NCBI GenBank assembly: GCA_949288685.1
Contig: CASELB010000091.1
Location: 1-13,918, forward strand
Source: an uncultured bacterium
GTDB taxonomy: Bacteria; Cyanobacteriota; Vampirovibrionia; Gastranaerophilales; Gastranaerophilaceae
Reading direction: 5' to 3'
Length of the DNA: 13,918 nt
Shown: one piece after another, positions 12,858 to 13,918 of the stretch
How the letters are laid out: the number at the start of each line of letters is the position of its first letter
Numbering within the stretch: position 1 is the first letter of the stretch
Notes under the pieces: model-generated
Told to the model about the DNA's origin: nothing
Databases searched by the model: none
What the model saw: the letters and a program-made list of their open reading frames with translations, nothing else
Made by a program: the position numbers and the translations under genes

Positions 12858-13616
12858 ATGACTCTCAATATAAATGGTTTAAACAGTAATAATTACAATC
12901 TTTTTATAAATGCAATATCAAGGGTAAAATCTCCGACATTTCAAGGGGCAAACAGTACAAGCAATCCGGTTGATATATTTGTTCAGGCTTCGGAACTAAG
13001 TCCGTATTTATCAGCAGAGGCAGTTAAAAATATGCTGAATATGAACCCTAAGGTTGCAAAAATTTTAAGAGAAAACGGTTTAAAACCCGAGATTAATATT
13101 TTTGAATTACAAAAGTTAGCAGGCGGGCATTTAAATCATACTAAAAATGTTGCAGCGGGTATTATAGATAATTTACCGCTATCGGACAGGCAGGTAGTAA
13201 ACAGGCAGGCAGTTTTGCAGGGGGCAATCTTCCATGATTTTGGGAAAGTGCTTATTCCTGAGAAAATAATTAATAAAAAAGCCAGATTAACTGATAAAGA
13301 AAAGCAGATTATGAACTTGCATTCAGAATTGGGCTATGAATTGTTAAAGACGCAAAATATTTCACCTGATGCGCTTGAATTAATAAAATATCACCACCAA
13401 ACACCTGATAATAAAGGGTATCCTGTTAACAACAGCGGATTTATATACGGATTGGAAGCCGAAATTATAGCCGTTGCGGACAAATATTCGGCGCTTGTTG
13501 AAAAACGTTCATATAAGCCGGCATTATCAAAAGAAGAAGCGCTTGCAATAATAAAAGAAGATTATCCAGAAGGCGGCGTGGTTTATGACGCACTGGTAAG
13601 ATATGTGGGGAAATGA
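12858..13616 (+). CDS. Stand-alone HD-GYP-like phosphohydrolase
   Basis: 252 residues. The N-terminal 35 are Asn-rich with PTFQG (26-30), the short motif shared in type with the 7189 and 8576 proteins. The HD domain covers about 85-235: first histidine in HLNHTKNV (His91 or His94), the HD pair in FHDFGK (His126, Asp127, Lys130), His155 in NLHSELGYELL, paired histidines in YHHQTPDNKGYP (178-189), and Asp208 in VADKYSAL, followed by KRSYKPALSKEEAL (216-229). This order is that of HD-GYP cyclic-di-GMP phosphodiesterases, but the signature HHExxDGxGYP reads HHQTPDNKGYP, with Glu changed to Gln and Gly to Asn. No receiver or sensor domain is attached. The ATG has AAGG 9 nt upstream. Cyclic-di-GMP is a guess; other phosphohydrolase substrates are possible. 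Confidence 0.85.
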   Translation: MTLNINGLNSNNYNLFINAISRVKSPTFQGANSTSNPVDIFVQASELSPYLSAEAVKNMLNMNPKVAKILRENGLKPEINIFELQKLAGGHLNHTKNVAAGIIDNLPLSDRQVVNRQAVLQGAIFHDFGKVLIPEKIINKKARLTDKEKQIMNLHSELGYELLKTQNISPDALELIKYHHQTPDNKGYPVNNSGFIYGLEAEIIAVADKYSALVEKRSYKPALSKEEALAIIKEDYPEGGVVYDALVRYVGK

Positions 13617-13745
13617 TTGCTGTGGAATATGTGCAGGACTTGGTTTCCGCGTAACGGTTGAAATAATTTCCGTATAATAACATTTGTTATATCACCCTGA
13701 GGGGGGATTGGGGGAAATTGGTATATAACTTTCATAAAAATGGTG

Positions 13746-13774
13746 TTGATATTTTTTTTTGAGACTTTTATAAT
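13746..13774 (+). promoter_or_regulatory. Promoter of the tRNA-Pro gene
   Basis: TTGATA (13746-13751) and a perfect TATAAT (13769-13774) are exactly 17 bp apart, the best promoter in the window. Transcription would start near 13781, about 67 nt before the tRNA. The stretch 13617-13745 shows no convincing gene; it holds G runs at 13691-13696 and 13700-13704. Confidence 0.65.
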
Positions 13775-13778
13775 GAAA

Positions 13779-13837
13779 ACAGGTTGCATTAATGCGGTCT
13801 GTTAAATCGTTGTCCGCAATAAAGCAACACTTGCTTT
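13779..13837 (+). other. Two hairpins in the tRNA-Pro leader
   Basis: 13779-13802 is a 24-bp dyad centred between 13790 and 13791 (outer ACAG/CTGT, core GCATTAATGC); the three non-matching positions are G-U in RNA, so the stem is continuous. A second perfect 7-bp hairpin, AAAGCAA (13821-13827) and TTGCTTT (13831-13837), is followed by AATAATTTTT just before the tRNA. They may guide 5' processing of the precursor, or the second could attenuate transcription. Confidence 0.35.
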
Positions 13838-13847
13838 AATAATTTTT

Positions 13848-13918
13848 CGGAATGTAGCGCAGCTTGGTAGCGCACCGTGTTCGGGACGCGGGGGTCGCAG
13901 GTTCAAATCCTGTCATTC
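13848..13918 (+). tRNA. tRNA-Pro (anticodon CGG), truncated by the window edge
   Basis: The acceptor 5' strand CGGAATG starts at 13848; the 3' strand begins CATTC and runs off the window, so about the last two acceptor bases, the discriminator and any CCA are missing. The D arm (GCGC...GCGC), the anticodon arm (CCGTG, loop TTCGGGA, CGCGG) and the T arm (GCAGG, loop TTCAAAT, CCTGT) all pair. Loop positions 34-36 are CGG, which reads the proline codon CCG. Confidence 0.9.

Noticed and set aside
13613..13654. 13-codon ORF whose ATG overlaps the HD-GYP stop codon (ATGA)
   Set aside because: Too short, no recognisable features; ATGA overlaps arise easily by chance.
13690..13700. ATCACCCTGAG resembling the repeat family at 1291-1437
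   Set aside because: Only about nine bases match and the second palindrome arm is absent.
13583..13789. 68-codon minus-strand ORF after the HD-GYP gene
   Set aside because: No Shine-Dalgarno or protein-like composition, and it overlaps the tRNA promoter and the HD-GYP 3' end.

Overview
The window is AT-rich bacterial DNA with ten confident protein genes, several short hypothetical ones and a partial tRNA. Nothing in it looks like a phage, an insertion sequence or a CRISPR array. The best guess for the source, from recall rather than a search, is a gut member of the Gastranaerophilales (Melainabacteria/Vampirovibrionia, the non-photosynthetic sister group of Cyanobacteria). The reasons are the low-GC coding style, an alternative sigma factor of cyanobacterial-like architecture, and several otherwise unrelated proteins whose disordered N terminus carries a short aromatic-x-Gly motif (NFRG, TFQG, LYGA), which I associate with that lineage.

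Layout. 1-1230: a well-formed sigma-70 promoter, a roughly 100-nt leader with hairpins, an alternative sigma-70 family factor and its terminator. 1231-1478: a non-coding stretch holding four copies of a short dispersed palindromic repeat. 1479-2117: endonuclease III (nth), apparently transcribed without a leader. 2303-3985: a Gln/Pro-rich protein with a C-terminal TPR-like domain. It overlaps, tail to tail, the last gene of a minus-strand cluster reading dapB (5618-6364), asd (4566-5594) and a Nudix hydrolase (3963-4529). dapB and asd supply diaminopimelate/lysine precursors. 6648-6980: a short minus-strand hypothetical with its own terminator. 7189-10246: a two-gene plus-strand unit, a protein with a GlnD-like nucleotidyltransferase signature followed by a membrane-anchored PHP-family phosphoesterase. 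This pair is the most novel part of the window. 10383-10403: a bidirectional terminator. 10417-10920 (-): a membrane-anchored alpha-crystallin (small heat-shock) domain protein. 11039-12211 (-): a secreted alpha/beta hydrolase. 12298-12729 (+): a small secreted four-cysteine protein, divergent from the hydrolase. 12858-13616 (+): a stand-alone HD-GYP-like phosphohydrolase. 13848 to the end: tRNA-Pro(CGG), cut by the window edge, with its own promoter.

Transcription signals are unusually legible. Three genes (nth, the hydrolase, the four-cysteine protein) have a TATAAT-like box only 6 to 9 nt from the ATG and no Shine-Dalgarno, suggesting leaderless or nearly leaderless mRNAs. Several other genes have normal AGGAG-type sites. 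A TTGTAACA motif recurs in four intergenic regions, and before the HD-GYP gene it is part of a three-fold direct repeat with 10 and 11 bp spacing, as bound by OmpR/PhoB-type regulators (compare the cyanobacterial HLR1 element). All functional claims come from reading motifs by eye; no database search was possible.
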